The notes: generated by a model from the letters alone, not told the origin. A stretch of DNA of 5,673 bases from Burkholderiales bacterium (GCA_016649475.1 JAENXP010000197.1:1-5673); one strand, 5' to 3'. Positions 1-5,673 are shown, counted from the stretch's first letter. Numbers and translations are program-made.

Positions 1-83
1 GCAATCGGTCGCGGCGTGATGCTGCCGATCAGCAGCTTGTATTGCGTTTGCGCATCGAGCGCGGCGGCGTCGAATTCGGTCAT
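1..83 (-). CDS. Flavin reductase-like FMN-binding protein, N-terminal part
   Basis: Only the first 27 codons are in the window; the gene continues leftward past base 1. The segment around residues 15-27 reads YKLLIGSITPRPI, which resembles the opening of the flavin reductase-like / flavoredoxin family (DIM6/NTAB type), whose members bind FMN and reduce flavin or act as NAD(P)H-dependent oxidoreductases in the cytoplasm. The ATG at 83-81 is preceded on the minus strand by AAAGGGG five bases upstream, a fair ribosome binding site. Another ATG at 88-86 hits a stop after two codons, so it is not the start. The gene is divergent from the D-lactate dehydrogenase gene, and two palindromes lie just upstream. 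With so little sequence, the substrate cannot be stated; the family call rests on one motif. Confidence 0.72.
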   Translation of the reverse strand, partial: MTEFDAAALDAQTQYKLLIGSITPRPI

Positions 84-92
84 GTCATCCCC

Positions 93-105
93 TTTACAGT
101 GTAAA
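93..105. promoter_or_regulatory. Operator-like palindrome TTTACA-G-TGTAAA
   Basis: This is a perfect 6+6 base inverted repeat around a single central G. It ends 9 bases upstream of the flavin-reductase-like ATG, and its left edge overlaps the AAAGGGG ribosome binding site of that gene. A one-base centre cannot form an RNA hairpin loop, so a site for a dimeric DNA-binding regulator is the more natural reading. I do not recognise the regulator family. A second palindrome starts 3 bases further out. Confidence 0.4.
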
Positions 106-107
106 AG

Positions 108-122
108 CTCATTTAAAATGAG
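108..122. promoter_or_regulatory. Second operator-like palindrome CTCATTT-A-AAATGAG
   Basis: This is a perfect 7+7 base inverted repeat with a single central A. Its centre is 16 bases from the centre of the neighbouring palindrome at 93-105, and the two half-site sequences differ. On the minus strand it contains TTAAAT, which could be part of a weak -10 box for the flavin-reductase-like gene, but no good -35 box accompanies it. It could be a second operator or simply an AT-rich promoter element. Confidence 0.35.
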
Positions 123-277
123 GAGTTTCAGCCCCCCTTGATTCCCCAAAGCGACCAGTCGCGCTCGATGCTGGAAGTTTGGACCTCGGCCATAAGCCGA
201 TACATTGTTGCACCACCCGCATTCTAGCCGTGGCGCCGCTCCGGCGCGAAAGTTCCCGCTCCCTGCGCGCAATTGCT

Positions 278-307
278 TTGCCTGCCCTGCCTACTTGCTT
301 CTATAAT
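278..307 (+). promoter_or_regulatory. Sigma70-type promoter for the D-lactate dehydrogenase gene
   Basis: A perfect -10 box TATAAT lies at 302-307. The best -35 candidate is TTGCCT at 278-283 (four of six consensus bases) with an 18-base spacer. Transcription would start near 313-315, giving a leader of only about 25 bases before the ATG at 340. The -35 box is weak, so an activator may help; a perfect 6-base-pair GC hairpin with a CTC loop lies upstream at 233-247 but has no clear role. Confidence 0.6.
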
Positions 308-339
308 TGTCCCCCGCCCCCGCAAAAAAACGGTGTTCC

Positions 340-1725
340 ATGAACCAGCCCCGCGAACTCAACGCCACGTTAGTCAACGAACTCAAAGCCCTGCTCGGCG
401 AGCGCGCCACCACGGCACGCGGCATTTGCGACCAGCACGGCAAAGACGAGTCCTACTTTCCTTACGCCGCGCCGGACGCCGTGGTGTTCCCGCACACCAC
501 GGAAGAGGTGCGCGATATCGTCAACATTTGCCGCCGCCACCGGGTTCCGTTGATCCCCTACGGCGTCGGCACTTCGCTAGAGGGCCATATCCTGGCGGTG
601 AAGGGCGGGGTTTGCGTCGACATGAGCCAGATGAACCAGGTGCTCGCAGTGCACGAAGCGGACCTCGACGCCGTGGTGCAGGCGGGCGTTACGCGCAAAC
701 AGCTGAACGAGCACATCCGCCACACCGGACTGTTCTTTCCAATCGACCCGGGCGCCGACGCCACCATAGGCGGGATGACGGCGACGCGCGCCTCCGGCAC
801 CAACGCGGTACGCTACGGCACCATGCGTGAGAACGTGATTTCGCTCACGGTGGTCCTCGCCGACGGGCGCATCATCAAGACTGCGCGGCGCGCGAAAAAG
901 TCCGCTGCCGGCTACGACCTGACGCGCCTGTTCGTCGGCTCGGAGGGCACCCTGGGCATCATCACAGAAATCACGGTGAGGCTGTACGCGGTGCAGGAAG
1001 CGATGTCGGCGGCGGTGTGCGCATTCGATTCGATCGACGGCTGCACCAGGACCGTGATCCAGACCATACAGGCGGGCGTGCCGATAGCGCGCTGCGAGAT
1101 CGTCGATGCGACCGCGATCGATTGCATCAACAAGTACAGCAAGACCGGCTACCGCGTTGCGCCGACCCTGTTCTTCGAGTTCCACGGCACGCAGGCGAGC
1201 GTGGTGGAACAGGCCGAGGCAGTGCAGGAGATCGCCAGGGAAAACGGGGGCAAGGATTTCCAGTGGGCGACCCGTGCGGAGGACCGCACCAAGCTGTGGG
1301 AGGCGCGGCACAACGCCTACTTTGCCTGCCTCCAGCTCAGGCCGGGCAGCCGCGGGATTTCGACCGACGTGTGCGTGCCGATTTCGCGGCTGGCCGAGTG
1401 CGTATCGGAAACCATGAAGGATGTGGCGGACTATCTGTGTCCGGTGCCGCTGCTCGGGCACGTCGGCGACGGCAATTTTCACTTGATCTTCCTGGTCGAT
1501 CCGGCCAAACCGGAAGAGCTGGAACTGGCGAAGTCGTTCAACAAGCGTCTGGTACAGCGCGCGCTCGCAATGGAAGGCACCTGCACCGGGGAGCACGGCA
1601 TAGGCCTGGGAAAACAGGGCTGGCTGCGCGAGGAACTCGGCGAGGCGGTCGACCTGATGCAGGATATCAAGCGCCTGTTCGACCCGGACGACCTGATGAA
1701 TCCGGGCAAAGTAGTGCCGCTCTAG
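340..1725 (+). CDS. FAD-linked D-lactate dehydrogenase (LDHD/DLD1 type)
   Basis: This 461-residue flavoprotein probably oxidises D-lactate to pyruvate and passes electrons to cytochrome c or the quinone pool. The N-terminal FAD-binding type 4 domain shows YGVGTSLEGH at 74-83 and GSEGTLG at 200-206. The C-terminal FAD-oxidase domain has GHVGDGNFH at 373-381 and GEHGIG at 417-422, which supply the family's metal-binding and catalytic histidines and glutamate, and it ends in NPGKVVPL. The GTSLEGH form is that of D-lactate dehydrogenases rather than the glycolate oxidase subunit GlcD, whose usual motif differs, and no glcE or glcF gene is alongside. Length is normal. I chose ATG 340 because the upstream in-frame TTG at 307 lies in the TATAAT box and would not be transcribed. 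No clear ribosome binding site is visible. A related 2-hydroxyacid could be the true substrate. Confidence 0.88.
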   Translation: MNQPRELNATLVNELKALLGERATTARGICDQHGKDESYFPYAAPDAVVFPHTTEEVRDIVNICRRHRVPLIPYGVGTSLEGHILAVKGGVCVDMSQMNQVLAVHEADLDAVVQAGVTRKQLNEHIRHTGLFFPIDPGADATIGGMTATRASGTNAVRYGTMRENVISLTVVLADGRIIKTARRAKKSAAGYDLTRLFVGSEGTLGIITEITVRLYAVQEAMSAAVCAFDSIDGCTRTVIQTIQAGVPIARCEIVDATAIDCINKYSKTGYRVAPTLFFEFHGTQASVVEQAEAVQEIARENGGKDFQWATRAEDRTKLWEARHNAYFACLQLRPGSRGISTDVCVPISRLAECVSETMKDVADYLCPVPLLGHVGDGNFHLIFLVDPAKPEELELAKSFNKRLVQRALAMEGTCTGEHGIGLGKQGWLREELGEAVDLMQDIKRLFDPDDLMNPGKVVPL

Positions 1726-1739
1726 CCGCGGGCGCTAGA
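1721..1739. repeat. Palindrome holding the stop codons of two convergent genes
   Basis: TCTAGC (1721-1726) and GCTAGA (1734-1739) form a perfect 6-base inverted repeat around a 7-base GC-rich centre. The TAG of the D-lactate dehydrogenase gene is in the left arm, and the TAG of orn, read on the minus strand, is in the right arm. It could act as a small bidirectional hairpin between the convergent genes, but there is no real T-tract on either side (only CTTTC on the plus side), so intrinsic termination is doubtful. Confidence 0.35.
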
Positions 1740-2280
1740 CTTTCAGGAAGTGCTCGCGGTAGTACTTGAGTTCCTCTATCGACTCGTAGATGTCGGCCAG
1801 CGCCTCGTGCTTGCCGTGCTTGGTCAGTCCCTTGGCCAACTCCGGCTTCCAGCGCTTCACCAATTCCTTCAGCGTACTGACATCGAGGTTGCGATAGTGG
1901 AAATAGGCCTCCAGCCGCGGCATCTGGCGCGCCAGGAATCTGCGGTCCTGGCAAATGGAATTGCCGCAGATCGGCGAAGTCCTGATCGGCAGGTGCTGGG
2001 CGAGGAAATCCAGGTAACGCTGCTCGACCTCCGCCTCGGCCAGGATCGAGGCCTTGACCTTGGCGATCAAGCCGGAACGCGCGTGCGTGGATTTGTTCCA
2101 GTCGTCCATCGCGTCGAGCACGCTGTCGGCCTGATGCACCACCAGAACCGGCGACTCGGCGACAACGTTCAATTGCGAGTCCGTGACCACGATGGCGATC
2201 TCGATAATTCTGTCGTGATCGGGATCTAAACCGGTCATTTCCATGTCCAACCACGCGAGATTGTTCTGATCCTGAGGCAT
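1735..2280 (-). CDS. orn: Oligoribonuclease (DEDDh 3'-5' exoribonuclease)
   Basis: Orn degrades short RNA oligonucleotides, especially dinucleotides, to mononucleotides in the cytoplasm; it finishes mRNA decay and clears pGpG from cyclic-di-GMP turnover. The 181-residue product is the same size as the E. coli enzyme and aligns by eye over its whole length. The DEDDh active site is intact: D12 and E14 in [11 protein letters not shown]112 in QDRRF, and H158 and D163 in the HEALAD segment. [10 protein letters not shown] carries Cys110 where E. coli has Gly. The conserved end YYREHFLKV is present. The start ATG at 2280 matches the E. coli N-terminus, although the upstream ribosome binding site is weak. 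The gene converges on the D-lactate dehydrogenase gene with a 9-base gap and diverges from the protease operon. Confidence 0.97.
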   Translation of the reverse strand: MPQDQNNLAWLDMEMTGLDPDHDRIIEIAIVVTDSQLNVVAESPVLVVHQADSVLDAMDDWNKSTHARSGLIAKVKASILAEAEVEQRYLDFLAQHLPIRTSPICGNSICQDRRFLARQMPRLEAYFHYRNLDVSTLKELVKRWKPELAKGLTKHGKHEALADIYESIEELKYYREHFLKV

Positions 2281-2322
2281 GCTGCCGGTATTTTCCGCGT
2301 TAATTGATTGAAGGGCTTTATT
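2281..2322. promoter_or_regulatory. Short divergent intergenic region, orn / M48 protease
   Basis: Only 42 bases separate the two divergent starts, so their promoters must lie here or overlap the coding ends. AT-rich stretches (TATTTT at 2289-2294, TTAATT at 2300-2305) are possible -10 elements, but I find no convincing -35 partner on either strand. The one clear element is GAAGGG at 2310-2315, a ribosome binding site 7 bases before the GTG of the protease gene. Confidence 0.3.
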
Positions 2323-3609
2323 GTGTCATATTTCAGCCAGATGCAGACTTTTACAGCCGTTTTCCTTGCCGCGCTAGCGCTCACCGTGGGCCTGCGCCTG
2401 TGGCTGGCCCGGCGCCACATCCGGCATATCGCACGCTGCCGCGATCAGGTTCCCGCGGACTTCTCCGAACACATCGGCCTCGATGCGCACCAGAAAGCGG
2501 CCGATTACAGCAGCGACAAAACGCGCCTGGGCATGTTCGATCTGGCAATAGGCGCGCTGCTTCTTCTAGTGCTTACCCTGGGCGGCGCGCTGCAGGCGCT
2601 GCACGATGCATGGCTGCGCGTCTTCGATTCCGGCAGCCATGCCCACGGCATCGCCCTCATTGTCAGCGTCGCCCTGATTTCCGGACTGATCGATCTGCCG
2701 CTGTCGCTGTATCGCACTTTCGTAATTGAAGCGCGCTTCGGCTTCAACAAAATGACCCTGGGGCTTTTCTTCACCGATCTCGCCAAGCAGACGCTGCTCG
2801 GGGCCGTGCTGGGGCTGCCCCTGCTCTTGTGCGTACTGTGGCTGATGCAGCGCATGGGCGAACAATGGTGGCTGTATGTCTGGGTCACCTGGATCGGGTT
2901 CAATCTGCTGGTGCTCACCGTCTACCCCACCTTGATCGCACCGCTGTTCAACAAGTTTGCGCCGCTTGAGGACGCCGGCCTGAAGGCGCGCATCGAGGCG
3001 CTGCTGGCCAAGTGCGGCTTCAAGGCGCGGGGCCTGTATGTGATGGACAGCTCCCGGCGCTCCAGCCACGGCAATGCGTATTTCACCGGGTTTGGCGCAT
3101 CCAAGCGCATCGTACTGTTCGATACGCTGATTGCGCGCCTGGCCGCGGCGGAGATCGAAGCGGTGCTGGCGCACGAACTGGGGCATTTCAGGCACCATCA
3201 TGTATGGAAGCGCATGGCGGCTCTGTTCGCCATGAGCCTGGGTTTTCTCTGGCTGCTCGGTTACGCGATGAAACAGGATTGGTTCTATGCCGGTCTCAAC
3301 GTGCATGCGCATTCGACCGCGCTGGCGCTGCTGTTGTTTTTCCTGGTGGTGCCGGTATTCACCTTCCTGCTGCATCCGCTAACCAGCCTGTACTCGCGCA
3401 AGCACGAATACGAAGCCGACGCCTATGCCGCGCACCACGCCAGCTCAATCGACCTGATACGCGCTTTGGTGAAGCTGTACCAGGACAACGCTGCCACGCT
3501 GACACCCGATCCGCTGTACTCGGCCTTTTACGATTCGCACCCACCCGCGCTCGCGCGCATCGCCCGGCTGCAAGGTGCCGGGATGCAGGCGCAACCGCAA
3601 CCGGCGTAA
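2323..3609 (+). CDS. M48 family membrane zinc metalloprotease, Ste24-like
   Basis: This 428-residue integral membrane peptidase resembles the Ste24/CAAX-prenyl-protease branch. Bacterial members probably cleave membrane or misfolded proteins. The zinc site is complete: HELGH at 284-288 with E285 as catalytic base, and E362 in HEYEAD as third ligand. Other conserved stretches are [11 protein letters not shown] at 248-258 and SHPP at 405-408. About seven hydrophobic segments are visible, near 10-28, 72-94, 108-128, 158-176, 183-203, 298-315 and 331-352, matching the Ste24 pattern and not the smaller HtpX. I chose GTG 2323 because GAAGGG sits 7 bases before it; TTG 2308 overlaps that site, and ATG 2341 has no such signal. 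It opens a tight cluster, with the next gene starting 2 bases after its stop. The substrate is unknown. Confidence 0.93.
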   Translation: MSYFSQMQTFTAVFLAALALTVGLRLWLARRHIRHIARCRDQVPADFSEHIGLDAHQKAADYSSDKTRLGMFDLAIGALLLLVLTLGGALQALHDAWLRVFDSGSHAHGIALIVSVALISGLIDLPLSLYRTFVIEARFGFNKMTLGLFFTDLAKQTLLGAVLGLPLLLCVLWLMQRMGEQWWLYVWVTWIGFNLLVLTVYPTLIAPLFNKFAPLEDAGLKARIEALLAKCGFKARGLYVMDSSRRSSHGNAYFTGFGASKRIVLFDTLIARLAAAEIEAVLAHELGHFRHHHVWKRMAALFAMSLGFLWLLGYAMKQDWFYAGLNVHAHSTALALLLFFLVVPVFTFLLHPLTSLYSRKHEYEADAYAAHHASSIDLIRALVKLYQDNAATLTPDPLYSAFYDSHPPALARIARLQGAGMQAQPQPA

Positions 3610-3611
3610 GC

Positions 3612-3941
3612 GTGCGCAAATTCGAACAGGAGAGCTGCCGCCCCCTGCCGGCCGGCACCCCGCCCCTGGCACAGGCGCAGATCGATGCCGGACTGGCGCG
3701 ACTGCCGGGCTGGACGCACGAGGGCGGTGCCATAGGCAAGACTTTTGCGTTCAGGAATTACGCCGAAACCATGGCGTTCGCAAACGGGGTCGCGGGAATT
3801 GCGCAGCGCGAGGACCATCATCCGGAAATGCTGGTGGGCTACGACAAGTGCCGTGTCGCGTATAGCACTCACTCCGTCGGCGGCATTTCCGAAAATGATT
3901 TCATCTGCGCCGCCAAGATCGAGGCCCTTTGCCGGATCTGA
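3612..3941 (+). CDS. Pterin-4a-carbinolamine dehydratase
   Basis: This 109-residue enzyme dehydrates 4a-hydroxytetrahydrobiopterin to the quinonoid dihydropterin, regenerating the cofactor of aromatic amino acid hydroxylases (PhhB/PCD family). The active-site histidines are H69 and H70 in EDHHPEM and H87 in STHSVGGIS; their 18-residue spacing equals that of the mammalian enzyme (H61, H62, H79). The conserved LPGW segment is at 31-34. The gene must start at GTG 3612, since the only later ATG (codon 54) would remove half the fold and no in-frame ATG lies just upstream. There is no good ribosome binding site and only 2 bases after the protease stop, so re-initiation by terminating ribosomes is likely. 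Its 3' end overlaps rsgA. No aromatic hydroxylase gene is in the window. Confidence 0.93.
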   Translation: MRKFEQESCRPLPAGTPPLAQAQIDAGLARLPGWTHEGGAIGKTFAFRNYAETMAFANGVAGIAQREDHHPEMLVGYDKCRVAYSTHSVGGISENDFICAAKIEALCRI

Positions 3942-4807
3942 CGCTCGCCGGCCAGGTGGTCGCCGCTTACGGCCGCCACTACCTGGTTGAAACCGGCGAC
4001 GGCCGCCGCTACGCCTGTTTTCCGCGCGGCAAAAAAGGCGCGGTTGCCTGTGGCGACCGCGTGAAGTTCGCGCAAACCGCGGACGAACAAGGCGTGATCG
4101 AGGCCGTGGATGCGCGCTCCACCTTGTTCTCGCGCTCCGCCGCGCACCGGCAGAAGCTGATCGCCGCGAACGTCTCGCAGCTCGCGATCGTGGTTGCCGC
4201 CGAACCCAGCTTCAGCGAGGAGTTGATCAACCGCTGCCTGGTGGCCGCCGAGGATCAGAACATGCACGCGTTGATCCTGCTCAACAAATGCGACCTGAAG
4301 GAGGCCGCGGCTGCGGCGCTGGCACGGCTCGAACCCTATTCCCAGGCGGGTTATCGCGTGATCCAGCTGTCGGCGCTGGAGAGCGCCGATGCGCTGCGCC
4401 CCCTGCTCGCGCTCCAGTCGACGGTGCTGGTGGGACAATCGGGCATGGGCAAGTCCACCATCATCAATGCTCTCTTGCCCGAGGCGCAGGTTGCCACCAG
4501 GGAGATCTCCGCCTTTCTCGCTTCCGGCCGCCACACCACTACCCAGGCCCGGATGCACCGGCTGGACGCCGACAGCAACCTCATAGATTGCCCCGGCCTG
4601 CAGGAATTCGGCCTGCATCACCTGTCGCAGCAGGATATCGAATCTGGGTTCGTCGAATTCCGCAGCTTTCTCGGGCAGTGCCGCTTTCAAAACTGCCGCC
4701 ACCTGAGCGAGCCGGGTTGCGCACTTACCCGTGCCGCTGCCGAAGGGGCGGTACACCCGCGCCGGCTGGACATGTTCCGCCGCATCTGCCGCGCCGAATC
4801 CGCCTAG
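3929..4807 (+). CDS. rsgA: Small ribosomal subunit biogenesis GTPase RsgA
   Basis: RsgA is a circularly permuted GTPase that checks late 30S subunit maturation. The 292-residue product has an N-terminal OB-fold (roughly 5-70) and then G motifs in permuted order: G4 NKCD at 119-122, G1 GQSGMGKS at 169-176, G2 RHTTTQ around 201-206, and G3 DCPG at 220-223. The C-terminal zinc finger has C251, C256, H258 and C264. It is shorter than the 350-residue E. coli protein, mainly because it lacks a long basic N-terminal extension. TTG 3929 is the likely start: an in-frame stop at 3896-3898 limits upstream options, GAGG sits 4 bases before it, and the next candidate (GTG 3956) would cut into the OB-fold. 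The 13-base overlap with the dehydratase gene suggests coupling. Confidence 0.96.
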   Translation: MPDLTLAGQVVAAYGRHYLVETGDGRRYACFPRGKKGAVACGDRVKFAQTADEQGVIEAVDARSTLFSRSAAHRQKLIAANVSQLAIVVAAEPSFSEELINRCLVAAEDQNMHALILLNKCDLKEAAAAALARLEPYSQAGYRVIQLSALESADALRPLLALQSTVLVGQSGMGKSTIINALLPEAQVATREISAFLASGRHTTTQARMHRLDADSNLIDCPGLQEFGLHHLSQQDIESGFVEFRSFLGQCRFQNCRHLSEPGCALTRAAAEGAVHPRRLDMFRRICRAESA

Positions 4808-4815
4808 GGATCGTC

Positions 4816-5130
4816 GTGCATCTGCTGTACAGCTCGCTCAAGCTGCTCGAGGTTCACCATTTGAAGAACCTGCTCGAGGCCGAAGGCATCCGCTGCCAGA
4901 TCAGAAATGAACTGCTCAGCCGGCTCGCCGGAGAAATCCCGTTCACCGAATGCGCTCCCGAACTGTGGCTGTTGGACGATCGCGATCTGGAGCGGGCCCG
5001 GCGCATCGTGAGCGATTTCGGCCGCGCCCCCGTTCCCGGGCCGCCATGGCAATGTCCGGCCTGCGGCGAGGCGCTGGAAGGCCAGTTCAGCGCCTGCTGG
5101 CATTGTGGCGCGCCGCGGCCGGAGAGCTGA
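4816..5130 (+). CDS. DUF2007 (putative signal-transducing) protein with zinc ribbon
   Basis: This small protein of 104 residues has two parts. Residues 3-68 resemble the DUF2007 family, with the LLYSS opening, a helix (LEVHHLKNLLEAEGI), the GEIPFT segment at 39-44 and ELWLLDDRDLERA. Residues 78-98 form a rubredoxin-like zinc ribbon: C80-x2-C83 and C94-x2-C97. The molecular role of DUF2007 is not established; the family name suggests signalling or small-molecule binding. I chose GTG 4816 because AGGGA lies 5 bases upstream and the domain begins immediately after it. It follows rsgA by 8 bases and is probably co-transcribed. It is cytoplasmic, with no membrane segment or signal peptide. The domain call is by motif recognition, without a search. 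Confidence 0.8.
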   Translation: MHLLYSSLKLLEVHHLKNLLEAEGIRCQIRNELLSRLAGEIPFTECAPELWLLDDRDLERARRIVSDFGRAPVPGPPWQCPACGEALEGQFSACWHCGAPRPES

Positions 5131-5155
5131 GACACCGTTTTAGAATTGCCGATCC

Positions 5156-5193
5156 GGCGCAGCGGCATCCGCCGCAGCGCCCGCTTTCTATTT
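5156..5193 (+). terminator. Probable intrinsic terminator of the M48-rsgA-DUF2007 cluster
   Basis: The arms GGCGC-A-GCGG (5156-5165) and CCGC-A-GCGCC (5172-5181) give nine GC pairs broken by one A-A mismatch around a 6-base loop. A T-rich but interrupted tail TTTCTATTT follows at 5185-5193. It begins 26 bases after the DUF2007 stop codon, where a terminator for the cluster would be expected. The 3-base gap before the tail and the broken T-run make it weaker than a textbook example. Confidence 0.5.
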
Positions 5194-5216
5194 CGTCCGC
5201 GGTCGACTAATATAAA
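5185..5216 (+). promoter_or_regulatory. Possible promoter for the [2Fe-2S] subunit gene
   Basis: An AT island TAATATAAA at 5208-5216 stands out in GC-rich DNA and offers TAATAT (5208-5213) or TATAAA (5211-5216) as a -10 box. The best -35 match is TTTCTA at 5185-5190, 17 bases before TAATAT, with only three consensus bases. Transcription would start about 30 bases before the ATG at 5255. The -35 overlaps the tail of the upstream terminator. Confidence 0.4.
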
Positions 5217-5241
5217 TGCGGCCACGCTTCGACACACGGGC

Positions 5242-5250
5242 AAAGGAGAT
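5242..5250 (+). promoter_or_regulatory. Strong ribosome binding site AAAGGAGAT
   Basis: GGAG at 5245-5248 sits 6 bases before the ATG at 5255. It is the best Shine-Dalgarno match in the window and fixes the start of the iron-sulphur subunit. By contrast, the upstream cluster has weak sites and non-ATG starts. Confidence 0.8.
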
Positions 5251-5254
5251 CCCA

Positions 5255-5673
5255 ATGCTGGAACTCAACGTAAACGGTCGCATACACAGCGTCGACGTCG
5301 AACCGGAGATGCCCCTGCTCTGGGTTTTGCGTGACCATCTGAACCTCCACGGCGCCAAGTACGGCTGCGGAATCTCACTCTGCGGCGCCTGTACGGTGCA
5401 CGTCGACGGTGTGGCGGTGCGCTCCTGCTCGCTGCCTGTGGCCAGCGTGGCGCACAAGAAGATCGTCACCATCGAAGGACTGTCGCAGCATGGGCTGCAT
5501 CGCATCCAGCAGGCCTGGATCGAGAACCAGGTACCCCAGTGCGGCTACTGCCAGACCGGCATGATCATGACGGCCGCAGCCTTGCTCGCGAAAAATCCGC
5601 AGCCCACGGATGCGGACATCGACGAGACCATGACGAATCTGTGCCGCTGCGGCACCTATGCACGGGTGAAACA
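5255..5673 (+). CDS. [2Fe-2S] small subunit of a molybdenum hydroxylase (IorA-like), partial
   Basis: The window holds 139 codons of a protein that family members complete in about 150. It carries two [2Fe-2S] clusters: the plant-ferredoxin type at C38, C43, C46 and C58, and the helical-domain type at C96, C99, C130 and C132. The [10 protein letters not shown] and NLCRCGTY motifs are typical of xanthine oxidase family small subunits, especially the isoquinoline 1-oxidoreductase alpha subunit and related aldehyde dehydrogenases. It moves electrons from the molybdopterin subunit to an acceptor, often a cytochrome. The protein has no signal peptide of its own; in this family, export, if any, relies on the large subunit. 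The gene runs off the right edge, and the large subunit should follow. The substrate cannot be inferred from this subunit. Confidence 0.93.
   Translation, partial: MLELNVNGRIHSVDVEPEMPLLWVLRDHLNLHGAKYGCGISLCGACTVHVDGVAVRSCSLPVASVAHKKIVTIEGLSQHGLHRIQQAWIENQVPQCGYCQTGMIMTAAALLAKNPQPTDADIDETMTNLCRCGTYARVK

Noticed and set aside
118..141. Seven-codon leader peptide starting at ATG 118 on the plus strand
   Set aside because: It has no ribosome binding site, no promoter ahead of it and no attenuator-like structure linked to it; the ATG is part of the palindrome.
233..247. Perfect GC hairpin (GCGCCG-CTC-CGGCGC) as a terminator
   Set aside because: No T-tract follows on either strand and no gene ends nearby; such hairpins are common by chance in GC-rich intergenic DNA.
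577..1596. 339-codon open frame on the minus strand opposite the D-lactate dehydrogenase gene
   Set aside because: It is a GC-rich shadow frame with no recognisable motif, while the plus strand carries a full conserved protein family across the same span.
1941..1961. Cys110 in place of the E. coli Gly beside the catalytic Asp112 of Orn
   Set aside because: The position is next to, not in, the catalytic set, and I recall Cys here in other betaproteobacterial Orn proteins, so it looks like ordinary lineage variation.
3012..3611. Longer upstream start for the pterin dehydratase reading frame
   Set aside because: The extra 200 codons overlap the protease gene out of frame and look like arginine-rich shadow sequence; the family is about 100 residues long.
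4433..4456. Met in the RsgA P-loop (GQSGMGKS) where many family members have Val
   Set aside because: The Gly, Lys and Ser needed for nucleotide binding are intact, and this variant is a familiar one in the family.
3869..4756. 295-codon minus-strand open frame opposite rsgA
   Set aside because: It has low-complexity composition and no motif; all RsgA GTPase and zinc-finger motifs are on the plus strand.
4288..4815. Longer upstream start for the DUF2007 frame
   Set aside because: It lies inside rsgA in another frame with shadow-like composition; GTG 4816 has a ribosome binding site and begins right at the domain.

Overview
The window reads as GC-rich chromosomal DNA from a proteobacterium, most likely a betaproteobacterium. 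This rests on the close resemblance of its oligoribonuclease to known proteobacterial Orn proteins and on the gene order orn / Ste24-type M48 protease / pterin dehydratase / rsgA, which I recall from betaproteobacteria; no search was run. Nearly all of it is densely packed housekeeping or metabolic coding sequence. I see no mobile element, CRISPR array, tRNA or rRNA.

Layout. At the left edge, the first 27 codons of a flavin-reductase-like protein run leftward off the window. A 256-base divergent intergenic region follows, holding two adjacent operator-like palindromes near the flavin-reductase start and a promoter with a perfect TATAAT box for the next gene. That gene is a complete FAD-linked D-lactate dehydrogenase of the LDHD/DLD1 type (340-1725, +). 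It ends 9 bases from the convergent oligoribonuclease gene orn (1735-2280, -), and both stop codons lie in one small palindrome.

Divergent from orn is a compact four-gene rightward cluster: a Ste24-like membrane zinc protease (2323-3609), pterin-4a-carbinolamine dehydratase (3612-3941), the ribosome-maturation GTPase rsgA (3929-4807) and a small DUF2007 protein with a C-terminal zinc ribbon (4816-5130). Gaps are 2 bases, a 13-base overlap, and 8 bases, so co-transcription and translational coupling are likely. All four genes appear to use GTG or TTG starts. A hairpin with a T-rich tail follows the cluster, then a possible promoter and the start of a [2Fe-2S] small subunit of a molybdenum hydroxylase (5255 onward), cut by the right edge. 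Its molybdopterin subunit is expected just outside.

Functionally the window joins RNA and ribosome upkeep (orn, rsgA), membrane protein quality control (M48), cofactor recycling (pterin dehydratase) and two unrelated oxidoreductase units at the edges. I did not find a convincing undescribed system. The best leads are the paired palindromes upstream of the flavin-reductase gene, the DUF2007/zinc-ribbon protein coupled to rsgA, and the run of non-ATG starts.
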